From contig NC_059346.1 in assembly GCF_019703515.2 (NCBI RefSeq), positions 58,044,001-58,108,000 of the forward strand: a stretch of 64,000 nucleotides of DNA, in the 5' to 3' direction. Source of the DNA: Myxocyprinus asiaticus. Its lineage: Eukaryota; Chordata; Actinopteri; Cypriniformes; Catostomidae. A program made the translations under genes and the position numbers. How positions within the stretch are numbered: position 1 is the first letter of the stretch; each line of letters starts with the position of its first letter. Below the pieces are notes generated by a model. The model had not been told where the DNA came from. It saw nothing but the letters and a program-made list of their open reading frames with translations, and made no database searches. Positions 22,113 to 33,236 of this stretch are shown piece by piece.

Positions 22113-23165
22113 GATGGGGGGGCAGCCGCCCCACCAGCCTTTCCTGCAGGAAGGAAAGCACCGACCCGACTGCGCATCTCCGGGTGTCTTCGCATCGGGA
22201 AGAACACCACTTAGCGAACAGATGCCACTGCAAGGTATAAAGGCGCCACATAGAGGGAGCCCTAGCCTGAGTGATCATATCTACCACCGCGGGTGGTAGG
22301 CCACTTAGGTCTTCTGAGTCCTGTCCATGGGCCAGACATGAGCATTCCAGAGGTCTGGTCATGGATGCCAGATGGTGCCCCGTCCCTGAGAGAGGAGAAC
22401 CCTCCTCAGGGGAATTCACCAGGGAGGGGCGGTCGCGAGGAGTGTGAGGTCCGAGACCCAAGTCTGGGTGGGCCAGTAGGGTGCCACTAGGATGACTTGC
22501 TCCTTGTCCTCCCTGACCTGCACAGGGTCTGCCTTGGCGGCTACTGTATGCTACCATCACCGTGTTGTCCCTCTGGGCCAACACGTGCTTGCCCTGGATC
22601 AATGGCCGAAGCCTCCGCAGGGTGAGCAACGCTGCCAGTGACTTGAGGCAGTTGCTGTATGCTCGTTGCACACGGCGCCCCAGCCATGCTCGGAGGCATC
22701 TGTCATAACCATGACACGCCTGGGGTACTTGCACTAAGGGGACTCCTGCCCACGGGAATGCAAGGCCCGTCCAGTGGCTGAACAGGTAGCGGCAGATCGG
22801 CATGATGACCATGCGATATGTGCCACGGCACCATGCCCATCTCGCGACTCAAGTCTGACACCAGTGCTGAGGCGGTCTCATATACATCGTCCCGAGCGGC
22901 ATGACTGCCATTGAGGACACCGTATGCCCCAGGAGCCTCTGAAAATGCTTCCATGGGTCCGCCGTGCTCCACCTGAACAACTTCAGGCAGTTCAGCACTG
23001 ACTGTGTGCACTCGCTCATGAGGCGCGCCATCATAGAGACTGAGTCTAACTCCAACCCAAGAAAAAAGATGCTCTGTACCAGGGAGAACTGCTCGTTCCC
23101 CAGTTGACCCAGAGCCCCAACCGGCTGAGGTGGCTGAGGTGCCTGAGCACCAGGTCCCTGTGCGC
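22113..23165 (-). pseudogene. DIRS reverse transcriptase and RNase H remnant
   Basis: Three frames must be joined to follow the protein. 'VLRHLSHLSRLGLWVNWG' (near 23150-23095) continues in a second frame as 'FFLGLELDSVSMMARL' near 23075-23030, then 'TQSVLNCLKLFRW'. RNase H-type sequence follows at 22812-22440, including 'LAQRDNTVMVAYSSRQG', the region usually containing a conserved Asp. The catalytic YxDD region of the RT would lie upstream of 23165 and is lost. All fragments are on the - strand in the order expected for DIRS. Not functional. Confidence 0.7.
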
Positions 23166-23627
23166 ACACAACAGAGCTAGAGCCAGAGACAAGGTGGAAG
23201 AAGATGAAGGTGGAGGACTCTGATGGCGGCAGCTGCAGCAGGGAGAGAGTAGAGGTAATGTATATTTCAGGGTGTGAGATGGTGACGACTGGAGCAGAGA
23301 GAAACAGAGGTGATAAATCCTGGTGAATGGAGCTGATGGTAATGGCTGGAGCACAGGAAAATAGGCAAAAATATCCAAACTAAAAAATCCAGAGAACAGC
23401 GTGAGAACACGTGTAACAAAGTACACAACGAGAGAATGATCCGATACTGAACTCACACAAAAGGGCTTCTTATAAGGGAGAGAGAAGATAGTGTGCAGGT
23501 GCCGAGCTCATCAAGCAGTGGCTAGTAATGAGCGTTACTGGGCAACGCTGCCACGTGATTAACTCCGCACCAGCAACACAAGGGAGACACACAGAAACAA
23601 ACCAGCAGAATGAATCCTCCCATGACA
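23166..23627 (-). repeat. Gypsy 3' LTR
   Basis: About 460 bp that match 27333-27794 along their length with scattered differences and a few small indels. On the - strand the LTR begins TGTCATGGGAGG at 23627, directly after a purine-rich tract. The inner boundary near 23166 is approximate because it abuts DIRS sequence. Confidence 0.85.
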
Positions 23628-23639
23628 GTACCTCCCCCC

Positions 23640-24218
23640 TACGCGTGCCTCTCGGCGCGCTCAGGACAGGTGACCTGCTGCTGATGGAAGCTGTCAATGA
23701 GAGAATGGTCAAGTATGTCCCGGACCGGGACCCAACTCCCTCCTCTGGACCGTAACCTTCCCAATCAAGCAGGTACTGGAAACCGCGACCCCTCCATCTA
23801 GAATCCAGAATACGCTTGACCGAATAAGCGGTTCCCCGTCTACGAGGTGCGGCAGTGGGGGAACAGGGGCAGGTGGATTAATGGGAGAATGAATGACCGG
23901 TTTAATTTTTGAAACATGGAAAGTGGGGTGAATCCTTTTGTACGCTGGGAGTAATTTGAGATGAACTGCTACCGGGCTAATGATTTTGGTAACAGAAAAA
24001 GGGCCAATAAATTTGGGAGCAAGTTTATTAAACTGAACACATAGGAATATCCTTAGAAGAAAGCCACACTTTTTGACCTACAACATACACAGGAGGCTTA
24101 GACCAGTGGCGATCGGCTTGGGCCTTAGTGTGTCGTCCCACCTGGATGAGAGTCCGTCTGGCTCTGATCCAAGTGCGATGACACCTCTGGATGAACGCAT
24201 ATGCGGAGGGTACCGCGG
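23640..24218 (-). pseudogene. Gypsy integrase C-terminal domain and chromodomain-like tail
   Basis: Read on the - strand this gives '[14 protein letters not shown]', '[18 protein letters not shown]', '[11 protein letters not shown]' and then a short tail with 'RILDSRWRG'-type spacing and a stop near the LTR. These are the GPF/GPY-like module and chromodomain region that close the Pol protein of vertebrate Ty3/Gypsy elements. A stop or frame change lies near 24035. The joint with the RT at about 24217 is out of frame, so no fused protein is made. Confidence 0.7.
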
Positions 24219-25077
24219 AGATCCAATTTCGTGAAAAAGTTGGCTCCCTGCAGACGCTCGAACGCCGAAGACATCAGCGGCAAAGGGTAAGTGTTCTTCA
24301 CCTTGATGTCATTCAGCTTATGATAGTCAATACAGGGACGAAGGGAACCATCCTTCTTATCCACGAAAAAGAGCCCCACGCCAGCAATGGAAGAAGAGGG
24401 CCTAATGATCTTAGCTGCCAGAGAATTGGAAATGTATTCTCCATGGCCTCCCTCTCAGGAGCTGAGAGCGAGTATAAACCACCCTTAGGGGGACACGTAC
24501 CTGACTTAAGCTCAATAGCACAATCGTAGGGATGATGCGGAGGAAGAGAAGCAGCACAGGACTTACTGAACACCTCTCTCAGGTCATGGTACTCCACAGG
24601 AACACGGGAAACATCCACCGGCTCATCCTGCAACACAGAACAAGACACAGGGGAAGGAGCAGACAAAAGACAAGCAGAATGACAGTAAGTGCTCCAAGCC
24701 AATATTTTGTTTCTGGACCAGTCGATGTGGGAATTGTGTGAGGATAACCAGGAGTGACCTAAGATGACTGGAGCCAGGGGAGAGTCAATGACACAGAAAG
24801 AGGTGAGTTCAGTGTAGTTACCAGAAACGATGAGTCTGATGGTGATGGTGACCTGGGTGATTTCGGTGAGTTGAGTGTTACAGAGGGTATTAAATGGAAT
24901 CTTGTGCTCGAGTGTGGAGGTAGGAATATTGAGGGATTTGACCAGGGATGCATCGATGAGATTAGATTCTGCTCCGGAGTCTACCAGGGTGTGACAGGAA
25001 TGATGAAGGGTATCCCACTGCAGCCGTACTGGGTGGAGAGTAGATGAAGAGGGTTTACGTAGAGAAGATCCACCCAC
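24218..25077 (-). pseudogene. Gypsy protease and N-terminal reverse transcriptase
   Basis: The frame 25077-24313 contains 'LVDSGAESNLIDASLV' near residue 33, the aspartic protease active site (DSG), then 'PVILGHSWLSSHNSHIDW' and the linker 'YHDLREVFSKSCAASLPPH' that leads into RT. The frame breaks near 24420, and 24379-24218 continues with '[18 protein letters not shown]' and '[15 protein letters not shown]' and stops at 'FFTKLDLR'. The chain ends exactly where the catalytic-Asp block would continue; integrase sequence follows. The protein is broken and lacks the RT active site. Confidence 0.85.
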
Positions 25078-25171
25078 TCCTGGACTACTGGTGGGCTCTG
25101 TCTTTTAACGGGCAGAAATGTAACATACGACCAGCAGATCCACAACACAAGCAGAGACCATGAGTGCGTCG

Positions 25172-25989
25172 TCAATCCCTCTCCTCCCGGGTCAACTGAG
25201 CTCTGCCCACCTGCATGGGTTCTCCTTCTGATGACTGGCTGATCGCATCGTGAAGACAGGAACTCCTAGGTGGCGGAGAGAAGCTGGGAGTGTGCTCTGG
25301 ATGAGAAGCTAGTGCCAAGCGTGAACGACGTTGAAAACGTGAGTCCACTCGAATGGCGTGGTCGACCAACTCAACAAAGGTCTTGGGTAAGTCCAGAGCA
25401 TAAATCTCATCCTTAATGCGATCAGCCAACCCATACAGGATTAAGTCCCACTGCGCCTCCTCGTTCCAGTTACAGCTGGCTGCCAACATGTGAAACTCTA
25501 TGGATTAATCAGAGACAGACATAGTACTTTGTCGTAGTTCCACTAATACTCGGGCAGCCTCTCTGCCGTGCGCCGAACGGTCGAAGACCTTCAGTAGCTC
25601 ACTGGAAAATGACTGGAATGAGGAACAACAAGGATGTTTCTGATCCCACACCGCCGTATCCTAAAGGCATGCTCGGCCCGAAAGTAATGAGATGATTCAT
25701 TGAGTATGAGATGAGTAATAAGCCACCTTGGAACCTTCAGCAGGAAAGCAGATGGCTGCAAAGCAAATGCTAGAGAACAGTGAGACAGAAATGCTCTGCA
25801 GTAGTTCGGCTCACCCGAATAGCTTGCTGGTGGGTTGATGCGAGATTCGGAACGAAGCGTGGGCGGCATCGCTGGTTCTATAGACGTTGGTGGTGGCGGT
25901 GTGGGTGCAGGGGACTCACTGGATGCTGGACTCTGTTGGATGATAGATGAGAGCTCGGTGAATCGCGCCGCCAGAGCCTCGATGGCCAT
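25172..25989 (-). pseudogene. Gypsy Gag remnant
   Basis: Two frames make up the protein. 25989-25591 gives a Pro-rich N-terminal part ('SESPAPTPPPPTSIEPAMPP') and 'NPPASYSGEPNYCRAFLSHC', the start of the capsid-like domain. 25489-25172 gives its C-terminal part ('AQWDLILYGLADRIKDEIYA') and 'EGEPMQVGRAQLTREER', the motif that precedes the zinc knuckle. A zinc-knuckle trace lies near 25160-25090 in another frame. The segment 25590-25490 between the frames contains stops. The ATG at 25989 lies only a few bases from the inserted LTR at 25998. Confidence 0.8.
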
Positions 25990-25997
25990 CGTAGTAG

Positions 25998-27327
25998 TGT
26001 AACCCCTTTGAATTGTACATTGACATTTTTTTTATTATAGTAAACTTATTTTGTAACTCCTTGTGATTTATATACCACAAAGAAACTCCTGTATATTTGG
26101 TGCAGCATTGATTAACCACTAGAGGGCGGTTAACTCTGTTGAGTGAGTCGATTATATCAAATTCAGACGAAGAAGCCAGCTGAACATGCTCGCACGAGGT
26201 TAGCATGAGGTTCCAGAAATTGTTCAATTTTATTACGTTTCTTCATTTCAATGTGTATATTCTTTTCTTAAGAATGTTATCAATCATTCAGGTTGCCAAT
26301 TCATCCTGTCACTGAGGAAAAACCAGTCAATGCTTTTGATTACTGGTTATTCTTTTACGAGAACTCTGGTGAGTTTTGCTTGTTTATGGATTACTTTGAA
26401 TTAATTGACATTCATCTTTCTCTGTATGTGTCATAAAAACCAATCAGAGATATATATGATGTTTAAGAATGTATTTTTGTATGTTAAGAGGGTCAGAATT
26501 GGTATAGAGTTAATTCATTTGTGTATGACGTTAATTAATCTGTTTATGTTGAATGATTGCATCATCCATGAGTTTGTAAATGCAAATGTGTGGGAAAAAA
26601 AGATGTTGTACAATGAGATACGTCACATATTTGAATACTTTTCTATGTTTAAGCGTGCGTACGTTCACTAATGTTGTCACGTGTTGGATTAACAATTGTA
26701 CTTGTGGACATTTTGTGCAGCTGATAGTAAATGTCGGTGTAGAAATTGTTGACATTTACAAATTATAGTGACTGCATTGTTTTGTGCAGATTGTTTTGTT
26801 TTTTTTAACGCTGATGTTTGTGTGATCCACCTTCGAATGGTGAGCCAGAGCCCTGATCTACGATTTGAGAAATCATCGTGACTCTACATGGATCCATTGA
26901 ACTTTACAGCTGAACTGAGAGCTAAGCACATACACACTACCCGGGTAGAAAACACCAAAATGCCTTTACACACATTGACATTTGAGTATCACACACACAC
27001 AAAGGAGCCAGAAGGACTACTGAGACTTTGTTTTACTTGTTTGATTCCTGGACTTCATATACAACTTTGGACTCAATATCAAACTAATTTTTTTCCACTT
27101 TGTTCATGGCGTTGAGTGGGAACCAGACAATTGTGTATTCACTTAAATTGTGGAAATTGTTTATTCGTAGTTTGTGTATTTGTAATAAAATTGCCAGCTG
27201 TTAATTGACTGAATAGAATTTGGCCCAAACCTCTATTTTTTAATCCTCCTAGAGCTGAACCTAGGCCTTATTTAAACTCTATTGAGTATAATACACTGAA
27301 TACTTATTCGTTTTTTTCCGTGTTACA
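25998..27327. mobile_element. Probable solo LTR inserted in the Gypsy element
   Basis: The segment begins TGTAAC and ends GTTACA, an inverted terminus of the LTR type, and is flanked on both sides by GTAG (25994-25997 and 27328-27331), which fits a 4-bp target duplication. It contains an aataaa-type motif near 27184 on the + strand. It has no coding sequence and separates the Gypsy 5' LTR from the Gag start. Its family was not recognised, and it is long for a solo LTR (1330 bp). Alternatively it could be the Gypsy leader. Confidence 0.5.
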
Positions 27328-27332
27328 GTAGC

Positions 27333-27794
27333 ACAAACAACGGAACAGTCCAGAGATGAGGTGGAAGATGAAGGTGGAGGACTCTGGCGGCGGCAGCTGC
27401 AGCAGGGAGAGAGTAGAGGTAATGTATATTCCAGGGTGTGAGATAGCGACGACTGGAGCAGAGAGAAATAGAGGTGAGAAATCCTGGTGAATGGAGCTGA
27501 TGGTTATGGCTGGAGCACAGGAAAATTGGCAAAAATATCCAGACTAAAAAATACAGCGAACAGCGTGAGAACACAAGTAATAAAGCACACAACAAGAGAA
27601 CGATCCAATACTGAACTCACGCAAAAGGGCTGCTTATAAGGGAGAGAGAAGATAGTGTGCAGATGCCTAGCTAATCAAGCAGTGGCTAGTAATGAGCGTT
27701 GCTGGGCAACGCTGCCGCGTGATTAACTCCGCACCAGCAACAACACAAGGGAGACACACAGAAACAAACCAGCAGAATGAATCCTCCCATGACA
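27333..27794 (-). repeat. Gypsy 5' LTR
   Basis: This matches the 3' LTR at 23166-23627. The - strand copy begins TGTCATGGGAGG at 27794. The difference between the two LTRs is clear by eye (many substitutions and small indels), so the insertion is not recent. Confidence 0.85.
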
Positions 27795-28186
27795 CTTTGA
27801 ATCGTTTGAATCATTTATATAGATAAATGTTTTCCAACTGAACAGACTAAATATTAAATGGAACAAATGACAGTAAAATGCAAAGTAAACTTTTCAGTCA
27901 TCAAAATACCTTTTGAATGTAACTGTATTCTGATTACCGACGATTTAAACTGTAACTGTAGTGGAATACAGTAACTAATATTTTGTATTTTAAATACGTA
28001 ATCCCATTACGTTATTACATTATGCCCCAAATCTGCCCCTCTGTGTGATTTTGAAAAATGTATGACATAATATAAGAAATATTTAAGATTCCACACAAAT
28101 TCATAATCAGTAATCAGATAAGCAAATTTGTGACTGTGTTAACACATTTTGTACAAAAGGACAGGTTTTCTTTCATTAAAGCACTT
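27795..28186. other. AT-rich spacer, nothing recognised
   Basis: No DIRS sequence resumes here, although DIRS flanks the other side of the Gypsy element. Confidence 0.6.
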
Positions 28187-28628
28187 TCACAAGATGCTCT
28201 GTGGAAACAGAGAGTTGGTGTAATTTAGTCTGGAGAATAGCTGGGATGATGGTGTTGAAAGCCGAACTGAAGTCCACAAAAAGGATCCTTGCATATGTCC
28301 CTGGTCTGTCCTGATGTTGCAGGATACGTTACAATCCCATGTTGACTGCATCCTCCACAGACCTGTTTGCTCAATAAGCAAAAAGAAGTGGATCTAGAAA
28401 GGGTCCAGTGATGTCCTTCAGGTGGGCCAACACCAGTCTCTCAAATGATTTCATGACCACAGATGTCAGGGTGATGGGTCTGTAGTCATTAAGTCCTGTG
28501 ATTTTGGGTTTCTTTGGGACAGGAATGATGATTGAGCGTTTGAAGCAGCATGGGACTTCACATTGCTCCAGTGATCTATTGAAGATCAGTGTGAAGATGG
28601 GGGCCAGCTGGTTAGCACAGGATCTAAT
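28187..28628 (-). mobile_element. Jockey-like LINE RT fragment
   Basis: The - strand translates, with stops, to 'SCANQLAPIFTLIFNRSLEQ', 'KKPKITGLNDYRPITLTSVV' and 'ARILFVDFSSAFNTI', which are RT blocks of a non-LTR retrotransposon. The order and spacing fit the family of the 33237-34970 element, but the sequence is clearly divergent, so it is a different family. Both ends are truncated; catalytic YADD sequence is absent. Confidence 0.75.
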
Positions 28629-28844
28629 CTATTATCAGTTATGCTGATAATATAATTTGTAATTAAAAATAAACAGTTAAATTAGAAAAATGCTAAATAG
28701 AAACTTTTCACAAGTGGACTAAAATTTCGAAATTCACATACATGTGCATGTTTTTTGGGGGGGCGGCGGGGTCTCGGTACAGCCATTGACCAGGAAAATA
28801 AAAAAATGGCACTCCATATCAAAAGGGTTGCTGACCCCTGTGTG

Positions 28845-29945
28845 CTGCATTTGACACAGTCTGTCGCATCATCCTTGAAAGGTTGAATGGGTGGTTAGGT
28901 ATCTCTGGTATTGTACTTGACTGGTTCAGATCCTACCTTGGATCGTTTCCAGTTTGTCCGACTGGGGAATAATAAATCTGAATCTACATTATTATAACAG
29001 GGTGTCCCACAAGGGTCTGTTTTAAGGCCCACCTTGTTCAGCATATATATGTTGCCCCTCGGGCAGATTATTTAGAATTATGGTTTAGGGTATCATTGCT
29101 ATGCTGACGATGCACACATTTATATTAGCACAAAGCCTGATATTAAATCCACCTCTGCAGTTCTTTCTAATTGCTTGGATGAAATAAAAATGTGGATGCC
29201 AGTTTTTTATTTTTTCCCCTTTTCTCCCCAATTTTGAATGCCCAATCCCCAATGCGCTCTAAGTCCTCGTGGTGGCGTAGTGACTCGCCTCAATCCGGGT
29301 GGCGGAGGATGAATCTCAGTTGCCTCCACGTCTGAGATCATCAATCCGTGCATCTTATCACGTGGCTTGTTGAGCGCGTTACCGCGGAGACGTGGCCCAA
29401 GCTATTCTCCACGGCATCCACGCACAACTCACCACACGCCCCACCGAGAGCGAGAATCACACATTATAGTGACCATGAGGAGGTTACCCCATGTGACTCT
29501 ACCCTCCCTAGCAACCGGGCCAATTGGTTGCTTTGGAGACCTGGCTGGAGTCACTCAGCACGCCCTGGATTCAAACTCGTGATTCCAGGGGTGACAGTCA
29601 GCGTCAATACTCGCTGAGCTACCCAGGCCCCAAACTTTCTCAAATTTATTGATTCAAAAACTGAGGTTTTACTTATTGGTATGCCGGCAGCCATACACAA
29701 AGTTATGAAATGCTTTCCCTCCAGCTATTAGAAATTCCCCGATGTTGGATTGTTTCAAGAAATATTTAAATCTAAAATTTTTAAACTTGTATTTATTGAT
29801 TAGATTGTTTTCTATTAACTTCTCTTTTGTTATTTTTTTACATGTATATATTTTATGCTCTGGTGTTGTGTTTTTTTTACTCTATATTGTAGCACTCTGG
29901 GTATGAGAAAAAGGGCATTACAAATAAAATGTATTACTATAATAA
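28845..29945 (+). mobile_element. L2/CR1-like LINE, 5'-truncated and split by a SINE
   Basis: The + strand gives, with frame breaks, 'AFDTVCRIILERLNGWLGI', 'QGVPQGSVLRPTLFSIYM' and 'YHCYADDAHIYIST' (YADD at 29100-29111), then 'LSNCLDEIKMW' at about 29185. It resumes after the SINE as 'KFIDSKTEVLLIG' at 29645. A 3' tail follows with 'agcactctgggtatgag' and 'gcattacaaataaaatg', ending near 29945. RT domain blocks are those of L2/CR1-type LINEs. Confidence 0.8.
29193..29633 (-). mobile_element. tRNA-derived SINE, antisense, inside the LINE
   Basis: On the - strand the element starts ggggcctgggtagctcag, with an A box (TAGCTCAGCGAG) and a B box-like 'GTTTGAATCC' near 29577-29567, and ends in a short A-rich tail 'gaaaaggggaaaaaataaaa'. 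It is the same family as 50416-50805 along its whole length. The internal polymerase III promoter comes from a tRNA gene. It interrupts the LINE ORF between 'DEIKMW' and 'KFIDSK'. A clear target duplication was not seen. Confidence 0.85.
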
Positions 29946-31069
29946 TTATTACTATAACACAGGATAGCACTCATTTGTAACGCAATGGATTTCAGGTCTT
30001 TTATAGTTATTTTATTTAACATAAATAGAAAAGTGGTGGATTCAAAAAGTTTCTAAGCTTTCAAATGCCAAATGTGATTACTTATGTATCCAGGGGGCTT
30101 TTACATTTTAAGCGTTAAATTATTATACACAACTGGCCCCGTCCACTTATTTAAATGGACCTCCTGTATATTTTTGCCAATACACCATTTCAGCCCATAC
30201 ACCCAGAGATAGCGTGAACACTCCCATCCACAGCCAGTTGTATGTTGCCTAGGCATGAAAACTGCACTTAGGCCCCTTACTTAGGCTCTTTCACGAAAAT
30301 TGGATGAGATGTAACGGTTGTAACATATAGCTCTGCTTCTAATTGAGATACGAAAATGGAGCCCTCTCTCTCTCGCTCTCTCGCTCTCTCTCTCTGTATT
30401 TCTACACAAGGGCTATCTCTGGATTGTGTGTAAGTGCTTTTCAGCGGCTAATGCCTTCATCTCATGACCTTCTAGACCTTGATGGAAGTAGGATATGGGT
30501 TGTTTTCTCTTTGCAATCTTTTCCTGCCCAGTGATTTTTTATATCTAAATGACATGACCTTTGGACTACGGTCTCAGTGAGCTGAGAGGTGCTGACCTGA
30601 ACGTCAAGTAGAAAGACTGCACTTATGAACAACTGTGTGCTCCTGCATCACTGAACAGTCTTATAATGCAGTGGAGAGACTGATGAATTATATGTTCTGT
30701 TCATGATGAGTATTAGGGACCAGATGAGGTTTTGTTGACAAGTCTTCTAACTGTTAACCTATCATGAGTTGTACTGAATTGTGATTGGCTACAACACCAT
30801 AGACCACTGAGTGTCTTCAATACAACATTCTATATTGACAAATGTCTTATAACTTCTTCAGCAGGCATCTTTGCAGTTCAAAAAATGTACTTTAGCATAT
30901 GCTTGTTAGAGGTTTTACCACAGTTAGGTGATGTTTCACCTTTTCAGCAGTACTGAATTGAATTTTGAGCAATGCAACTTTTGACACTGAAGACATTTCA
31001 GCCACTATCTCATTTGATATAATGCAGTTATCTAAAGAATAAATTGTCTCAACTCCACATCTACGAAAT
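29946..31069. other. Intergenic DNA with a second copy of a dispersed repeat
   Basis: 30053-30185 matches 19245-19378. A CT-rich tract occurs at 30362-30395. No gene is supported. Confidence 0.55.
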
Positions 31070-31510
31070 GATTACAGCAAAATTAAGGCTATTTTCCATG
31101 GCTAATGTTTGCCCAATTAATAAGCCTGCCAAGATAACCTCCATCCATTCAGTGCTTTAGCTTGGCCCCATCTTCATTATATTAAACCATGCACAGATAT
31201 CACAATGTCAATCCGAAACTCCAGCCTAATAGCTTGATGACAGCTAGGATTGTTTTTTCCCCTTCATTTTTTTCTCCTAATCCTATCTCCGTCCCAGCCA
31301 CAGTTTTTAATCTATATGTAGATATTGGTGACCAACACCCCTGTTGAAATGTCAGGTTGGGAAAGGTTATTAATTAACTTTTAATTACTGTCCATCACTC
31401 ACATTGGTGGCTCAGGAATAAAGCTGTTCACATTAAAACCAATTATCTGCTATCTGGCTATGAGTGGTGAAAGGGAGTTTGGCCATCATGGATGAGTGGT
31501 CAATGTGTAG
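31070..31510. promoter_or_regulatory. Possible conserved non-coding element
   Basis: About 440 bases of non-repetitive, mixed-composition sequence in an area otherwise full of mobile DNA. It contains several homeodomain-type cores, for example 'ttattaattaacttttaatt' (31369-31388) and 'ccaattaataag'. No open frame or splice signal suggests an exon. This is a composition-based guess at a conserved enhancer; nothing proves it. Confidence 0.25.
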
Positions 31511-33229
31511 AAATTGATAATTTGTTGTGTATGAATGAAAAAACACAAATCAAAAACTCCCACACATACATTTACTTTCACCTCACTTTAAAATATTTTT
31601 TTCAGAGTTATTGTTTTATTTGATTTTTTTAAGAAATTTCAAAAAATGGGAAAGCATAAGACCTACTGTATGTAAATACAGCCATTTGCGGTAGACATGT
31701 ATCTGAGCCCAGTGCTGCAATAGTGGCTGTTCATGCAAGATGCCAGATGGCGCACAACAGAATGAAACAGAAAATGTGGGGATAGTCAAGACCAGAGATT
31801 GACTGATATAACGGTTTTGCCGATTAATAGCTGCCGATAGCAACTTTTGCAACTATCCGTTATCTGCAGTAAGTAATGCAGATAGTTTGCCGATAGTTTT
31901 TTCCCCTGTGGCCGCTGTTGGAAGATTCTGGAGTACAACCGCAACCTCTGGAGGTGAGATATAAACACTGACACCTCGTGGTGATTTGCTGTGTCTAAAT
32001 CTGTCTTCACTGACAATGTTTATCCATTTTTAAATCCTCACTTTAATGCCCATTTTGTTTTTTGATTAGATAATTAGCATTAGTGTTCTAAATTGAAACG
32101 AGGGCATGCACAGTAAAAAGCAAGTATATGGAAATGTGCCCCATCAGCACATGCATCACGTCTTAAATTTCATATCTGGTGAATAATAATCAAAAAAGTA
32201 ATCTTGTGAATGTTATAAACACCTTTAACATCAGTTCTTATGGTGTGGAACACTGATAGAAAAGAAGGAGGAATATGTACCTTGACCACCAATTACAAAT
32301 GTAGCGCAAATGGAATTTCATAATGCATTGGCTTCCTTTAGTTTTCTGTGAAACTGGATCGAAAGTTGAACTGGACCGCATTGCAGTGCTGCATGAAAGT
32401 GCACACAGACATTCAGAAATTACCAAAGTTCAGCCATCCAACTATGTAGCACAATCTGATAGGTTCTTTGACTAGTTATCTGTTAAGTCAATCGGTTCAC
32501 TCACATGGCGCAAGCTGATTGGTCCTCTGATTGTCAACAGGTAGCCAATGAACTTGTGTCTCTCTCTAATCTAACATTTAAATGGCTCAGTTTTGCAATT
32601 AAGCTGGTTTCTCTCCAGAATGCTGCGAGAGTTTTTTCTCTGAAGCCCACCACCACCCCAGCTTCCACCAGATCAGCCACACGGGGGATCGTTTGTGATG
32701 TCTATTTGTGCAGCGGCATGCAACATGCTCAATACAGAATGTCTTGCGTTTTGTCTCATTGTGCAGTAGCAGGTCCACATGCTAACTCAGTATATATTTA
32801 TATTTTCTAGCAGTAGCATGTCTCAATACTTTCTCTGCAGCAGCATAGCAGATCTAGAAAGCCAAGACCAATATCCATATTTTATTCTCACATTTACATG
32901 CTAAATGTTTTCGAGAGTTGGCATGACTGAACTACATTAACATCTATTTCTTGAGTCATTATCAGATCGGACTGCAACCGTGTTAAGATATTATCAACTA
33001 AGATAATAAGAAATGTTTGTCTAGCTCTAAATTAGAAGATTAGAATTATTACTTAAGGATGAGGTAACCCAGCGCTTTCCTTGAAGACTTGAGTAATTGC
33101 TGCAGAAAATGGGGCATTGCCATTACAGATTGAATTATAATGGGTATTTCAAACAGAAATTATAATTTGCAACATTAATGTTTCTTGATGTATGTTTGAT
33201 CAATTAATTGCTACCTTGATTAACGTGAA
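31511..33229. other. Intergenic DNA, one repeat-like stretch
   Basis: 31795-31990 ('ccgatagcaacttttgc', 'cagatagtttgccgatag') looks like a worn dispersed repeat. No gene is supported. Confidence 0.45.
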
Positions 33230-33236
33230 GTATCAA

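Larger units (their letters stand above)
20880..23165 (-). mobile_element. DIRS-type retrotransposon, 5'-truncated
   Basis: The - strand encodes, in order, part of a reverse transcriptase (23165-22815), RNase H (about 22812-22440) and a tyrosine recombinase (about 22400-21290), followed by non-coding sequence to about 20880. ORF1 and the N-terminal part of the RT are missing. The truncation point at about 23165 coincides with the end of the Gypsy LTR, so the two elements share a breakpoint. Frames are interrupted several times. It complements the DIRS copy at 6200-8092, which keeps ORF1 but lacks the enzymes. Confidence 0.8.
23166..27794 (-). mobile_element. Ty3/Gypsy retrotransposon with two LTRs and a large internal deletion
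   Basis: On the - strand the order is 5' LTR (27794-27333), Gag (25989-25172), protease and start of RT (25077-24218), integrase C-terminus with chromodomain-like tail (24218-23640), a purine-rich tract (aggggggaggtac, 23639-23628) and 3' LTR (23627-23166). The RT palm, RNase H and most of the integrase are missing. Between the 5' LTR and Gag lies about 1.3 kb that looks like an inserted solo LTR (25998-27327). No primer binding site and no target duplication were recognised at the outer ends, which suggests later rearrangement. Confidence 0.85.
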
